Shown: positions 44,860 to 53,623 of the stretch, in pieces
Layout of the letters: each line of letters starts with the position of its first letter
How positions within the stretch are numbered: position 1 is the stretch's first letter
Assembly (NCBI GenBank): GCA_016703745.1
Contig: JADJBK010000006.1
Span: forward strand, 1,426,001-1,490,000
Direction: 5' to 3'
DNA from: Nitrosomonas sp.
GTDB taxonomy: Bacteria > Pseudomonadota > Gammaproteobacteria > Burkholderiales > Nitrosomonadaceae
Length of the DNA: 64,000 nt
Notes under the pieces: generated by a model
What the model saw: only the letters and a program-made list of their open reading frames with translations
Databases searched by the model: none
Told to the model about the DNA's origin: nothing
Translations under genes and position numbers: made by a program

Positions 44860-45795
44860 TCAGGGAAGCTGATTACCAAAAGTTGACTGATAAAGTCTCT
44901 CGATTTCGGTGCGCGAGTATTCGTGATTCTGGCCACCACGATGTGCGATTTTGAGCGCCCCCATCAGGGAAGCAAGCTGCCCCGTAGTTTGCCAGTCCAG
45001 TTTATGTGCTATGCCATATAGCAGGCCGGCTCGGTAGGCATCACCGCAACCGGTGGGGTCGACAATCTCTCGGGGCTTTACCGCCGGAATGGCGTGTTTT
45101 TCACCATTTGCATAAATGACCGAACCTTCCGCTCCTTTGGTTTCGATGAATGCATTGACCCTGGTCGCCAGCGCTTCAAGACTCAGCCCGGTACGCGTTT
45201 GCAGCAGTTGGGATTCATAATCATTGACTGCAACATAATCAGCCTTGTCGATAAAGTCCAGTAATTCCTCGCCATTGAACATCGGCAATCCCTGTCCCGG
45301 GTCAAATACAAAGGGAATACCGGCTTCATAGAATTCGCGCGCATGGGTAATCATGCCATCCCGACCATCGGGAGCAACGATACCGAGACTGACATTTGTT
45401 GCTGCTTTTACGCTGTTTTGATGAGAAAAATTCATCGCTCCCGGATGAAAAGCAGTAATCTGGTTATCATCCAGATCAGTGGTAATAAAAGCCTGCGCAG
45501 TAAAAGCATCTTCAATCTGGAGAATATGGGTTTGTGCCAGCTGCAGTTTTTCCAGGCGATAGTGGTACGGTTGAAAATCATTACCGACTGTGGCCATGAT
45601 TAATGGCTCAGCATTGAGCAATCGCAGATTGTAGGCAATATTGGTTGCGCATCCACCAAACTCGCGACGCATTTCCGGCACCAGAAAAGCGACATTTAAT
45701 ACATGAATCCTGTCAGGTAGAATGTGATTCTTAAATCGATCCTCAAACACCATAATAGTGTCATAAGCGATGGAACCACAAATAAGTATTTGCAT
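44860..45795 (-). CDS. PfkB-family carbohydrate/nucleoside kinase
   Basis: 311 residues. N-terminal motif GSIAYDTIM and RREFGGCATNIAYNLRLL; C-terminal PfkB signature DPTGCGDAYRAGLLYGI with the catalytic aspartate in GCGDAYR. The pattern is closest to adenosine kinase-like and ribokinase-like members; the substrate is not certain. It starts about 100 bp after gcvPB on the same strand, so it may be the last gene of the gcv transcript. Confidence 0.8.
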   Translation of the reverse strand: MQILICGSIAYDTIMVFEDRFKNHILPDRIHVLNVAFLVPEMRREFGGCATNIAYNLRLLNAEPLIMATVGNDFQPYHYRLEKLQLAQTHILQIEDAFTAQAFITTDLDDNQITAFHPGAMNFSHQNSVKAATNVSLGIVAPDGRDGMITHAREFYEAGIPFVFDPGQGLPMFNGEELLDFIDKADYVAVNDYESQLLQTRTGLSLEALATRVNAFIETKGAEGSVIYANGEKHAIPAVKPREIVDPTGCGDAYRAGLLYGIAHKLDWQTTGQLASLMGALKIAHRGGQNHEYSRTEIERLYQSTFGNQLP

Positions 45796-45898
45796 TATTA
45801 ACTAGTTACTAATAATTGGAAGTGCGTTAAACACAGCCAAAACGGATATCAGCTTTGGCTGTTCATAAAAAATGAAGAAGAAGTGTGGATCAAGGTGC

Positions 45899-47347
45899 TC
45901 AGGCAGGCGTCCAGACCAGATCCGGCTCACGTGCAGCCTTAACCTCATCCAGCTTACGTAATGGCATAAAATGGGGTGCGCCCTTGACCATGTCTGGCTG
46001 GGTTTCTATTTCAACCAGAATTTCCTTCATCGCATTGACAAAACTATCCAGGGTTTCCTTGGATTCTGTCTCCGCAGGTTCAATCAGCAAGCACTCGGGC
46101 ACCAACATCGGAAAATAGGTGGTAGGCGCATGAAAATCCTTGTCCAGCAGTCTTTTAGCCAGATTCATCGCGGTCACGCCGGTTTTATCCTTGATATCTT
46201 TTGTCGTGACGATAAATTCATGGCTGGCCCGACGAGTGGGATAAGCAATTTCAAAACCTGCCTTGCGCAATTCGGCCATCAAATAATTGGCATTAAGCGT
46301 GGCGTATTCAGAAATACGGTGCATACCTTCCGCACCCAGTAAGCGTACATAAATATAGGCACGCAACAATACGCCAGCATTTCCCATGTGTGCGGATAAA
46401 CGGCCGATGGATTGTGGTCGATCCTCTTCTGTCAACCAGCGATACATTCCATTTTCATGGGTGACGAAGGGTACCGGTAGATAGGGTAATAAACGCTCAG
46501 CCACGCCAACTGGAGCAGAGCCCGGTCCGCCACCACCATGAGGTGTAGAAAAGGTTTTGTGCAGATTCATATGGATAACGTCAAACCCCATGTCGCCGGG
46601 TTTGACCTTACCCAGCACGGCATTCAGATTGGCACCGTCATAATACAGAAGGCCGCCAGCCGCATGCACGACCCGGCTCATTTCCGCTACTTTTTTCTCG
46701 AAAACACCCAGTGTCGAAGGATTGGTCAGCATTAACCCGGCGGTCTTGGGTCCAACTGCTGCTTTCAGTGCGGCCATATCGACATCACCTTCTGCATCGG
46801 TTGGAATTTCAACCACTTTGTAGCCGCTCATCACGGCTGTGGCGGGATTAGTACCGTGTGCCGCATCGGGAATAATAATTTCCGTACGTTCTGTGTCTCC
46901 GCGCGCCTCATGATAGGCGCGAATCATGGTAACGCCTATCAGCTCACCCTGCGCACCTGCCATAGAGGTCAGGCTGACCGCTGCCATGCCAGTCACATCT
47001 TTTAGAATTTCCTGTAACTCATACATGCAGGCCAGAAAGCCCTGCCCGGTATCTTCCGGTGCCAACGGGTGGCGCGCGAGAAACTGCGGCAGCATTGCCA
47101 ATGAGTTACAGGCGCGCGGATTGTATTTCATCGTGCACGAGCCTAGCGGATAAAACTGGGTATCGATCGAAAAATTTTTCTGCGAAAGCCGTGTGTAATG
47201 CCGCACTGTGTCCATCTCTGAAGCCTCTGGTAATAAAGGCTTAGATTGGCGTAGCAGATTATCAGGTATGTCACGTCTGATGGCACGGGTTGCTGGCGAT
47301 TGGGAGTAGTTATATCGCCCCGGACGCGAATGTTCGAATATCAGCAT
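45899..47347 (-). CDS. gcvPB: GcvPB, glycine dehydrogenase (decarboxylating) subunit 2
   Basis: 482 residues, the PLP-binding subunit of the split P-protein. The PLP lysine is in HMNLHKTFSTPHGGGGPG; the N-terminal segment has SQKNFSIDTQFYPLGSCTMKYNPR. With GcvPA it decarboxylates glycine and transfers aminomethyl to GcvH. Unusually, tpx separates it from gcvPA. Confidence 0.94.
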   Translation of the reverse strand: MLIFEHSRPGRYNYSQSPATRAIRRDIPDNLLRQSKPLLPEASEMDTVRHYTRLSQKNFSIDTQFYPLGSCTMKYNPRACNSLAMLPQFLARHPLAPEDTGQGFLACMYELQEILKDVTGMAAVSLTSMAGAQGELIGVTMIRAYHEARGDTERTEIIIPDAAHGTNPATAVMSGYKVVEIPTDAEGDVDMAALKAAVGPKTAGLMLTNPSTLGVFEKKVAEMSRVVHAAGGLLYYDGANLNAVLGKVKPGDMGFDVIHMNLHKTFSTPHGGGGPGSAPVGVAERLLPYLPVPFVTHENGMYRWLTEEDRPQSIGRLSAHMGNAGVLLRAYIYVRLLGAEGMHRISEYATLNANYLMAELRKAGFEIAYPTRRASHEFIVTTKDIKDKTGVTAMNLAKRLLDKDFHAPTTYFPMLVPECLLIEPAETESKETLDSFVNAMKEILVEIETQPDMVKGAPHFMPLRKLDEVKAAREPDLVWTPA

Positions 47348-47367
47348 GATATGAATGGGGATAGTGG

Positions 47368-47862
47368 TTAGTTCAATGCAGCGAGGGCTGCATCATAATC
47401 GGGTTCATTTTTGATCTCAGATACCAGCTCAGCATGGATGATTTTGTCATTTTCGTCGAGCACGATAACCGCGCGCGCTGTAATGCCTGCAAAAGGGCCA
47501 TCTGCAATGGCAACCCCATAATCACGCATAAACTGCGCACTACGCATGGTAGACAGCGGTACCACCTTATCCAGTCCTTCAAGATCACAAAAACGGCTCA
47601 TGGCAAACGGTAGATCAGCAGCGATAATCAGTACGGCCGTATTGTTCATTTCGCTGGCACGCTGATTAAATTTTCGGGTTGATAATGCACAGACCGGTGT
47701 ATCAAGACTCGGAACAATATTGAGCACTTTTTTCTTGCCGGAAAAATCAGCCAGCGTGACATTTTTCAAATCCCGGTTGACCAGTGAGAAGGCAGGTGCT
47801 GTGGTACCCACCTGAGGAAAAATACCTTCAATTTTGATTGGTGTTCCGCCCATTGTAACCAT
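47368..47862 (-). CDS. tpx: Tpx, thiol peroxidase
   Basis: 164 residues, 2-Cys peroxiredoxin of the Tpx type. The peroxidatic cysteine is Cys58 in PSLDTPVCALSTRKF, and the resolving cysteine is Cys92 in SRFC. The C-terminus GVAIADGPFAGITARAVIV is typical. It reduces peroxides with thioredoxin. It is on the same strand between gcvPA (57 bp gap) and gcvPB (20 bp gap), so it probably shares the glycine operon transcript. Confidence 0.93.
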   Translation of the reverse strand: MVTMGGTPIKIEGIFPQVGTTAPAFSLVNRDLKNVTLADFSGKKKVLNIVPSLDTPVCALSTRKFNQRASEMNNTAVLIIAADLPFAMSRFCDLEGLDKVVPLSTMRSAQFMRDYGVAIADGPFAGITARAVIVLDENDKIIHAELVSEIKNEPDYDAALAALN

Positions 47863-47919
47863 GATGAATCTCCTTGATAGTATGATTAATTAAGAAATTA
47901 CCGATGCACCATCAGCAAG

Positions 47920-49275
47920 CTAGCTGGCCAGCGACTGTCGAAACAGTTCAACATATTTATCCAGATCTGCTGGTGTTTTGGTCTCCGTTGCACAAATCAT
48001 CAGGCAGTTATCCAGTTCGCGATAATTGGCTCCAAGTGCATAGCCTGCCAGTACACCGTGAGATTTGAGTTTGTCCAGCACGACCGATACGGGTTTGGGC
48101 AGGGAGAGTACGGCCTCATGAAAAAATGGACTGTCGAAAGCTTTTTTCACGCCGGGTATACAGATCAGCGCTTGAACCAACGTCAGCGTATTGGCATGTG
48201 ACTGAGCGGCCACACGGTATAGGCCTTCCGGTCCAAGCAGCGACATATGGATCGTTGCTGCTGTCACCATCAAGCCCTGATTGGTACAGATATTGGAGGT
48301 TGCCTTGGAGCGGCGGATATGCTGTTCCCTCGCCTGCAAAGTCAGGACAAATCCTTCTTTGCCTTCTATGTCGGTGGTGCGTCCAATAATTCTGCCCGGC
48401 ATCTGTCTGACCAGCGACTGTTTACAGGTTAAGAAACCGAAGTAGGGACCACCGCTCGATAAGGGTATGCCCAGTGGCTGACCTTCTCCCACGGCGATAT
48501 CGGCACCTTTCTCCCCCCATTCTCCGGGTGGGGTCAGCATGGCAAGCGAGACCGGATTGACAACGGCAATAGCCAGTGCGTTCTTGCTATGCGCCCAGTC
48601 TGTCAGGGCGTCAACCTGCTCAAATATGCCAAAGAAATTGGGCTGCGGAATAACAAGCGCTGCAAACTCCATCTGACCAGCTGCCTCAAGTTGGGCCAGC
48701 GTAGTTTGCCCCGATGCAGGATCGTATGGAATTTCGACTATTTCGATAGACTGGTTTCTGACAATGGTATGCACGACCTTGCGGTATATCGGATGTACTG
48801 TTTGTGGAATCAGGATTCTGCTGGAGGCAGGGTGCTGGCGTACTGCCATCAGTACCGCCTCGGCAAGTGCGGAGGCGCCATCGTACAAACTGGCATTAGA
48901 GACATCCATACCAGTCAGTGAAGCCATCATCGTTTGATATTCGTAGAGCAGCTGCAATGTACCCTGACTGGCTTCCGCCTGATACGGTGTATACGATGAG
49001 TAAAACTCCCCACGAGTCGTGATTTGCCAGACGGCCGCCGGAATATGGTGCTCATAGGCGCCTGCACCGATAAAGTTGAGATAAAACCCGTCCTGCTGCG
49101 CACGTTCCAGCATCAGGCGCGTGATTTCCATCTCGCTCATTCCCGGCGGCACGTTTTTCAATGTGCCCGTTCGCAATTCAGCAGGGATTTCGTCAAACAG
49201 TTCTTCGATCGAATCAGCTCCAATACTGGCAAGCATGGCGCTGACATCTTCTTCAGTGTGTGGAATAAATGGCAT
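47920..49275 (-). CDS. gcvPA: GcvPA, glycine dehydrogenase (decarboxylating) subunit 1
   Basis: 451 residues. N-terminal MPFIPHTEEDVSAMLASIG and central FIGAGAYEHHIPAAVWQI, SSYTPYQAEASQGTLQLLYEYQTMM, ANICTNQGL-type SNICTNQGLMV match subunit 1 of the two-part P-protein. It forms a heterotetramer with GcvPB. It follows gcvH by 82 bp. Confidence 0.93.
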   Translation of the reverse strand: MPFIPHTEEDVSAMLASIGADSIEELFDEIPAELRTGTLKNVPPGMSEMEITRLMLERAQQDGFYLNFIGAGAYEHHIPAAVWQITTRGEFYSSYTPYQAEASQGTLQLLYEYQTMMASLTGMDVSNASLYDGASALAEAVLMAVRQHPASSRILIPQTVHPIYRKVVHTIVRNQSIEIVEIPYDPASGQTTLAQLEAAGQMEFAALVIPQPNFFGIFEQVDALTDWAHSKNALAIAVVNPVSLAMLTPPGEWGEKGADIAVGEGQPLGIPLSSGGPYFGFLTCKQSLVRQMPGRIIGRTTDIEGKEGFVLTLQAREQHIRRSKATSNICTNQGLMVTAATIHMSLLGPEGLYRVAAQSHANTLTLVQALICIPGVKKAFDSPFFHEAVLSLPKPVSVVLDKLKSHGVLAGYALGANYRELDNCLMICATETKTPADLDKYVELFRQSLAS

Positions 49276-49357
49276 ATTTATAATTTCATGTAGTTCATTT
49301 TAATTGTCTGGTGCCTGGCGGGAGTCATATCCCATCATTCCCCAAAATATGATTGGC

Positions 49358-49750
49358 TTAGTGGGCTTCTTCTGCAACCAGCTTTTCGTAACCGGCGGCA
49401 TCGAGCAGAGCATCCATTTCGCTGGGATTGGTCGGCTTCAACCTGAATAGCCATGCTGCATAAGCATCCTGATTGATTTTTTCCGGTGTGGATGCCAGCT
49501 CTGTGTTAACGGCAATGACCTCGCCACTGACAGGCGAATAAACGTCGGATGCAGATTTGACAGACTCCACCACGGTACATTCTTCATTTTTTGCAAGATT
49601 CCGCCCAATTTTTGGCAGCTCGACAAACACCATGTCACCCAACAGTTCCTGGGCATGATGTGTTATACCCACGGTAATTGTTCCATCCGCTTCGGCTTTG
49701 GCCCATTCATGTGATTTTGCGTATTTCAGCGCTGCTGGGATGCTCATCAT
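49358..49750 (-). CDS. gcvH: GcvH, lipoyl carrier protein of glycine cleavage
   Basis: 130 residues. The lipoyl lysine is Lys65 in VVESVKSASDVYSPVSGEV. It begins KYAKSHEWAKAEADGTITVGITHHAQELLGD, typical of GcvH. The first two codons are both ATG. It shuttles aminomethyl between GcvP and GcvT. Confidence 0.95.
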   Translation of the reverse strand: MMSIPAALKYAKSHEWAKAEADGTITVGITHHAQELLGDMVFVELPKIGRNLAKNEECTVVESVKSASDVYSPVSGEVIAVNTELASTPEKINQDAYAAWLFRLKPTNPSEMDALLDAAGYEKLVAEEAH

Positions 49751-49783
49751 TTATTCTCCAAAAGATAGTTAACTGATTTTGAT

Positions 49784-50875
49784 TTAAACAAGTGCCTTGC
49801 CATTGCGTACAAAGGGGTAGTTGACGACCCTGGCTGCAAGCTGTCTGTCGCGTATCAATACGCCGACTTCATCTCCGACAGCCAGTTCAACCGGCACGCG
49901 CGCCAACGCAATGGACTGGTTGAGTGTTGGTGAAAAACCACCGCTGGTGATTTCTCCCTGTCCGGATAATTCGCTGCCTGTGATAACGACCTGCTGATGA
50001 CTGCGCAAGACCCCTTTATCGAGGAGCAACAGCCCTACCAATTTTTGGCTGACCGGTTTCTGTTGCAGTGTGGTTTTCCCAATGAAATCACGATCACTTT
50101 TTAGATCCACTGTCCAAGCCAGTCCTGATTCGAGCGGACTGGTAGTTTCATCCATATCCTGACCGTAAAGATTCATACCCGCTTCCAGACGCAATGTGTC
50201 GCGCGCTCCCAGGCCAATAGGCGAAACACCGGCTGCGTGCAGTTTCTGCCAGAAAGCAGGCGCATCATCTGCCGGCAGGATAATTTCAAAACCATCTTCT
50301 CCGGTGTAGCCAGTGCGAGCAATGAAATAAGACTCAAATACCGCTGACTGAAAAGGCTTTAAAGGCTCAGTAACCGCTTGCGCCCCGGGGATGACATTCC
50401 ACACCTTGCTGCGAGCATTGGGGCCTTGCACTGCGATCATGGCAAGATCGCGACGAGGGGTGATTTCCAGCTGAGGCGCACTTTGATCCGCCTGCAGGGT
50501 AATCCAGGCAATATCCTTGTCCGCTGTACCGGCATTGACCACTAGTCGAAACCAGGATTCAGTCATAAAATAGACAATCAGGTCATCGATGACACCCCCT
50601 TCAGGGGTCAGCATGCAGGAATAGAGTGCTTTACCAGTCAGCGTCAGCTTGTCAACATTATTAGCCAGCAAGCCGCGCAGGAAGTCACGTATGTGTGCAC
50701 CACGAATATCTACCACCAGCATATGGGAAACATCAAACATGCCGGCATCGCGTCGCACCTGATGGTGTTCATCCAGCTGGGAACCGTAATGCAGGGGCAT
50801 ATCCCAGCCACCGAAATCCACCATCTTGGCCTGCATGGCACGATGAGTTGCGTTAAGAGGAGTTGATTTCAGCAT
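49784..50875 (-). CDS. gcvT: GcvT, aminomethyltransferase
   Basis: 363 residues. HRAMQAKMVDFGGWDMPLHYGSQLDEHHQVRRDAGMFDVSHM is the GcvT N-terminus, and the folate-binding core includes YTGEDGFEIILP and GLGARDTLRLEAGMNLYGQDMDE. It moves the methylene group to tetrahydrofolate. It is the first gene of the operon, about 105 bp after the riboswitch. Confidence 0.95.
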   Translation of the reverse strand: MLKSTPLNATHRAMQAKMVDFGGWDMPLHYGSQLDEHHQVRRDAGMFDVSHMLVVDIRGAHIRDFLRGLLANNVDKLTLTGKALYSCMLTPEGGVIDDLIVYFMTESWFRLVVNAGTADKDIAWITLQADQSAPQLEITPRRDLAMIAVQGPNARSKVWNVIPGAQAVTEPLKPFQSAVFESYFIARTGYTGEDGFEIILPADDAPAFWQKLHAAGVSPIGLGARDTLRLEAGMNLYGQDMDETTSPLESGLAWTVDLKSDRDFIGKTTLQQKPVSQKLVGLLLLDKGVLRSHQQVVITGSELSGQGEITSGGFSPTLNQSIALARVPVELAVGDEVGVLIRDRQLAARVVNYPFVRNGKALV

Positions 50876-50980
50876 AGTTATCTCAAAATAATAAAAGGGA
50901 AGTCAACCGCCTAAAATATACCTGAATGCACGGCGTGTGCGTGGAATTGCAGAAACTGGCAATTTTCAGGTTTGACTCTT

Positions 50981-51180
50981 CCCCTCTGTCCATTTACCTG
51001 AGAGTTTTATCGGAAATCATATCCGAGTGCCCCTTCGGTGGCTGATATATTATTCAGCACTCTCCAGATTGCCTGTCACAAGCAGTTGTTCAGATCGATT
51101 TACCGATCAGGCCTGAGCGATTCCGGGGGGTTACGCCTTCGGCGGCGCCATGTTGTGATAGCGCACTCTCCTGCCAGGAT
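50981..51180 (-). ncRNA. Tandem glycine riboswitch controlling the gcv operon
   Basis: On the minus strand two aptamers are readable. The first begins CAGGAGAGTGCGC, with GCCGCCGAAGGCGTAAC and then CGCTCAGGCC. The second has TCTGGAGAGTGCTGAAT, CCACCGAAGGGGCACTC and CTCTCAGGTAAATGGACAGA near its 3' end. The repeated GGAGAG, CCGAAGG and CTCAGG elements are the conserved glycine-aptamer core. It lies in the leader of gcvT, where glycine binding would turn on expression of the cleavage genes. Confidence 0.93.
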
Positions 51181-51199
51181 GATGTTATAGCAGGCCGCC

Positions 51200-51229
51200 A
51201 CTATACCCTAGCTTGTGGTTTCAATACAA
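51200..51229 (-). promoter_or_regulatory. Probable sigma-70 promoter of the gcv operon
   Basis: Reading the minus strand, TTGTAT (51224-51229) and TATAGT (51200-51205) are 18 bp apart. Transcription would start near 51193, just before the first riboswitch aptamer, which fits well. Confidence 0.5.
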
Positions 51230-51474
51230 GATTGAGTCTCATCTCACATCAAATAAATAAAGCGACAATGGATCAGTTGAATGTTCGTGAATTTCTACCT
51301 GAGACAGCTTTTGGCACGGTAAATGGTAAAGCTCAAACGGATCTCGTGGCCACTGATGAAATTAGATTAAATGTAACGGAGCATTAGACTGCATGACTGC
51401 CAGTATTATTTGCAGGGAGCACGACGTTCGATTATTCCGGTCAGGATAATAGAGCGATATTGTATTCCAGACAC
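51230..51474. other. Intergenic region between gcv promoter and terminator
   Basis: No clear gene. A 39-codon frame on the plus strand (51268-51387, MDQLNVREFLPE) lacks a ribosome site and homology I can recognise; it may be chance or a relic. Confidence 0.4.
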
Positions 51475-51503
51475 AAAAAAGGCCTGCTGAGCAGGCCTTT
51501 TTT
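51475..51503 (-). terminator. Strong bidirectional terminator hairpin
   Basis: AAAAAAGGCCTGC-TGA-GCAGGCCTTTTTT: a 7-bp GC-rich stem extended by A/T pairs, with T-runs on both strands. It lies 18 bp after the stop of the small secreted protein gene and probably ends its transcript. Confidence 0.9.
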
Positions 51504-51521
51504 GATAACCACATCTAGTAA

Positions 51522-51797
51522 TTAATACCCGCCTTGCCAGGCATCACCGGATTCCTTGCGTGCTTTTTCTACTATAGCAACGACATCGGCACATTTAACT
51601 CTGACAATTTTTCCATTCTCGACATCTGTGCGGCTTTTAACGATATCGGTCGGTTTTTTGTCTTTGCAGGACAGGTAATTCAACATATCCTTCGCCGCAA
51701 TTGGCGCTAAGGATGATTCTGTGTTTCCGCTGGCAATAGCTGCAGTCGAACCCAACAAAAAGACTGAAACAAACGCTGCTACGATTATCTTGTTCAT
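51522..51797 (-). CDS. Small secreted protein with two cysteines (HdeA-like?)
   Basis: 91 residues from the ATG at 51797 (MNKIIVAAF), with a GAGAGGAG ribosome site upstream. An ATG at 51899 would bury the signal peptide, so it is not chosen. The signal peptide ends near AIAS-GN. The mature domain has DMLNYLSCKDKKPTDI and VRVKCADVVAIVEKAR, two cysteines that would form one disulfide as in HdeA-type acid chaperones. The assignment is tentative. It has its own strong terminator and so is probably monocistronic. Confidence 0.6.
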   Translation of the reverse strand: MNKIIVAAFVSVFLLGSTAAIASGNTESSLAPIAAKDMLNYLSCKDKKPTDIVKSRTDVENGKIVRVKCADVVAIVEKARKESGDAWQGGY

Positions 51798-52010
51798 TTG
51801 TGCTCCTCTCAAATTATTTTTGACATCGATCCAACAACCTGAATAACCAGGAAAATCCCTGCCATCTATTCCACTTGCAAACTTGCAAAACAAAACCATT
51901 ACTCCAACTATCGGTGGGCGAAAATGTCAGCCATCGCCAGTCCTGATCAGCATGGACTAATCGCATTCTATCAAGTTATCCGTAATTGTTGCAGTAAAAA
52001 ATTTGTTTTT

Positions 52011-52733
52011 CTATTTGGATCTCAAGCGAGTTCGTAAACGCGCAATGGCCTGGGTGTGCAGTTGGCACACACGTGATTCACTCACACCCAGCACTTCACC
52101 TATTTCGCGCAGGTTCATTTCCTCTTCGTAATGCATTCCCATTACCAGTTTTTCTCTAGGCGGCAGTTTATCGATGGCATCGATCAACATTTCGCGCAAA
52201 TTCTTTTCAAGTAGCTGATCAAGCGGTTGATTATCCTGTGTGCCACACAATCGATCCAGAAAGTGATCCTCATCTTCTTCCTGAAAATCTTCGTAATAAA
52301 TCAATTGCCCGCCGCGCGCTTCCTGCAAGGCTTCCTGATAATCCTCCAGTGACATATTCAGCTCCTGCGACAGCTCCTGTTCGCTGGGCTGGTGTCCCAG
52401 TCTTTGTTCCAGTGTGCGCATTGCGGCCTCGATCTGGCGCATTTTTTTGCGCAGACTACGCGGCAACCAGTCTGCCTCTCTCAATTCATCAAGAATTGAT
52501 CCACGAATACGTTGTGCAGCATAGCTTTCAAACTGTCGACCATAGGAGCCTTCATAGCGACCAATTGCATCCAGCAAACCAATCATCCCGGCCTGGATTA
52601 GATCATCCACCTGAACGCTGGCAGGAAGCTTGGCCATCATGTGATAGGCAATCCGCTTGACCAGTGGTGCGTATTCGGTAATAAACTGTTCTTTGTCAAT
52701 GGTGCCGGTTTCGGTATACATAAGCTCGCTCAT
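52011..52733 (-). CDS. fliA: FliA, flagellar sigma factor 28
   Basis: 240 residues (E. coli 239). Region 2 has YAPLVKRIAYHMMAKLPASVQVDDLIQAGMIGLLDAI and FESYAAQRIRGSILDELR; region 4 ends with LREIGEVLGVSESRVCQLHTQAIARLR. It directs late flagellar and chemotaxis transcription. Its start overlaps the flhG stop by ATGA, so it is made from the flh operon. Confidence 0.95.
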   Translation of the reverse strand: MSELMYTETGTIDKEQFITEYAPLVKRIAYHMMAKLPASVQVDDLIQAGMIGLLDAIGRYEGSYGRQFESYAAQRIRGSILDELREADWLPRSLRKKMRQIEAAMRTLEQRLGHQPSEQELSQELNMSLEDYQEALQEARGGQLIYYEDFQEEDEDHFLDRLCGTQDNQPLDQLLEKNLREMLIDAIDKLPPREKLVMGMHYEEEMNLREIGEVLGVSESRVCQLHTQAIARLRTRLRSK

Positions 52734-53623
52734 ACGGTGAAATCCACTTTATCGAGATGACTGATTCGTATCAGTCGTTGCATGAAGTTTTCAACACCAT
52801 CATTCTGATTGCCGGAATAAGGGCCACGTAATAAGCCATCTGCCAAATGGCGATAGCTGGTTGCCGACAAAGAATCCGGAAAAATATCAACAACGGACTG
52901 ACAGAGGTGGGAGGCACGTTGTAACTTGTCATCAAACGGAATACAGCCCAGCGACTCCAGCCTAACGGACAAATGTTTGCGCGCCACGGCTGCCACATTA
53001 TCAAAAATGGCCTGTCCGACGGTTAGCGAAGCAACTTTATTGACCAACACCAGAAAATCGCGTCGCGCATATTCCTGACTGATGAGTTTGATCAATGCAT
53101 AAGCATCTGTGATGGATTGCCCCGAGCCTGAAAGCACGATCAGTACCTGCTGCGATGCCAGACTAAGCGAAACCACACGACTTGCGGCACCGATGGCGGT
53201 ATCAATCAGGACGACATCTACCAGTTGTGATATCTCGCCGAAGCAGTTGATCAGCCAGTCCTGATCGTGTGGCATCAGCTTTGCCAGTGAGTGAATGCCG
53301 CGCATGGCAGTCAGTACCTGAACGCCTCCCGGGCCACGGGTTATCACCTCGTCCAGCAATTTGTCACGATTGATGACGTGCTGCAGGTCATAGCGTGCCT
53401 TGAGGCCAAAATTGGCATTCACATCGTTGTGACGCGGGTTTTCATCGAGAATCAGCACGCGCTTACCCATTCTGGTCAGTGCGATGGCCAGGTTGATCAC
53501 CGTACTGGTCTTGCCGACACTCGTCCTGCCACCCACCACCGCGAACACCCGCACGCCCTGCTCAACACCTAGCGCAGCTAATTGCCGCAGACCAGATGCC
53601 TGATCGGGCTGATGATTAATCAT
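52730..53623 (-). CDS. flhG: FlhG (FleN), MinD-like ATPase controlling flagellar number
   Basis: 297 residues from the ATG at 53623, overlapping the flhF stop by 8 bp; the frame is open to 53806 but that part is antisense-like filler. The deviant Walker A reads GGRTSVGKTSTVINLA, with arginine where the usual MinD/ParA signature lysine (KGG) stands. Later motifs VLILDENPRHNDV and VVLIDTAIGAASRVV fit the family. It restrains FlhF to set flagellar number and placement. Confidence 0.88.
   Translation of the reverse strand: MINHQPDQASGLRQLAALGVEQGVRVFAVVGGRTSVGKTSTVINLAIALTRMGKRVLILDENPRHNDVNANFGLKARYDLQHVINRDKLLDEVITRGPGGVQVLTAMRGIHSLAKLMPHDQDWLINCFGEISQLVDVVLIDTAIGAASRVVSLSLASQQVLIVLSGSGQSITDAYALIKLISQEYARRDFLVLVNKVASLTVGQAIFDNVAAVARKHLSVRLESLGCIPFDDKLQRASHLCQSVVDIFPDSLSATSYRHLADGLLRGPYSGNQNDGVENFMQRLIRISHLDKVDFTV

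Noticed and set aside
51268..51387. 39-codon open frame MDQLNVREFLPE
   Set aside because: No ribosome site, no family, and too short to trust.
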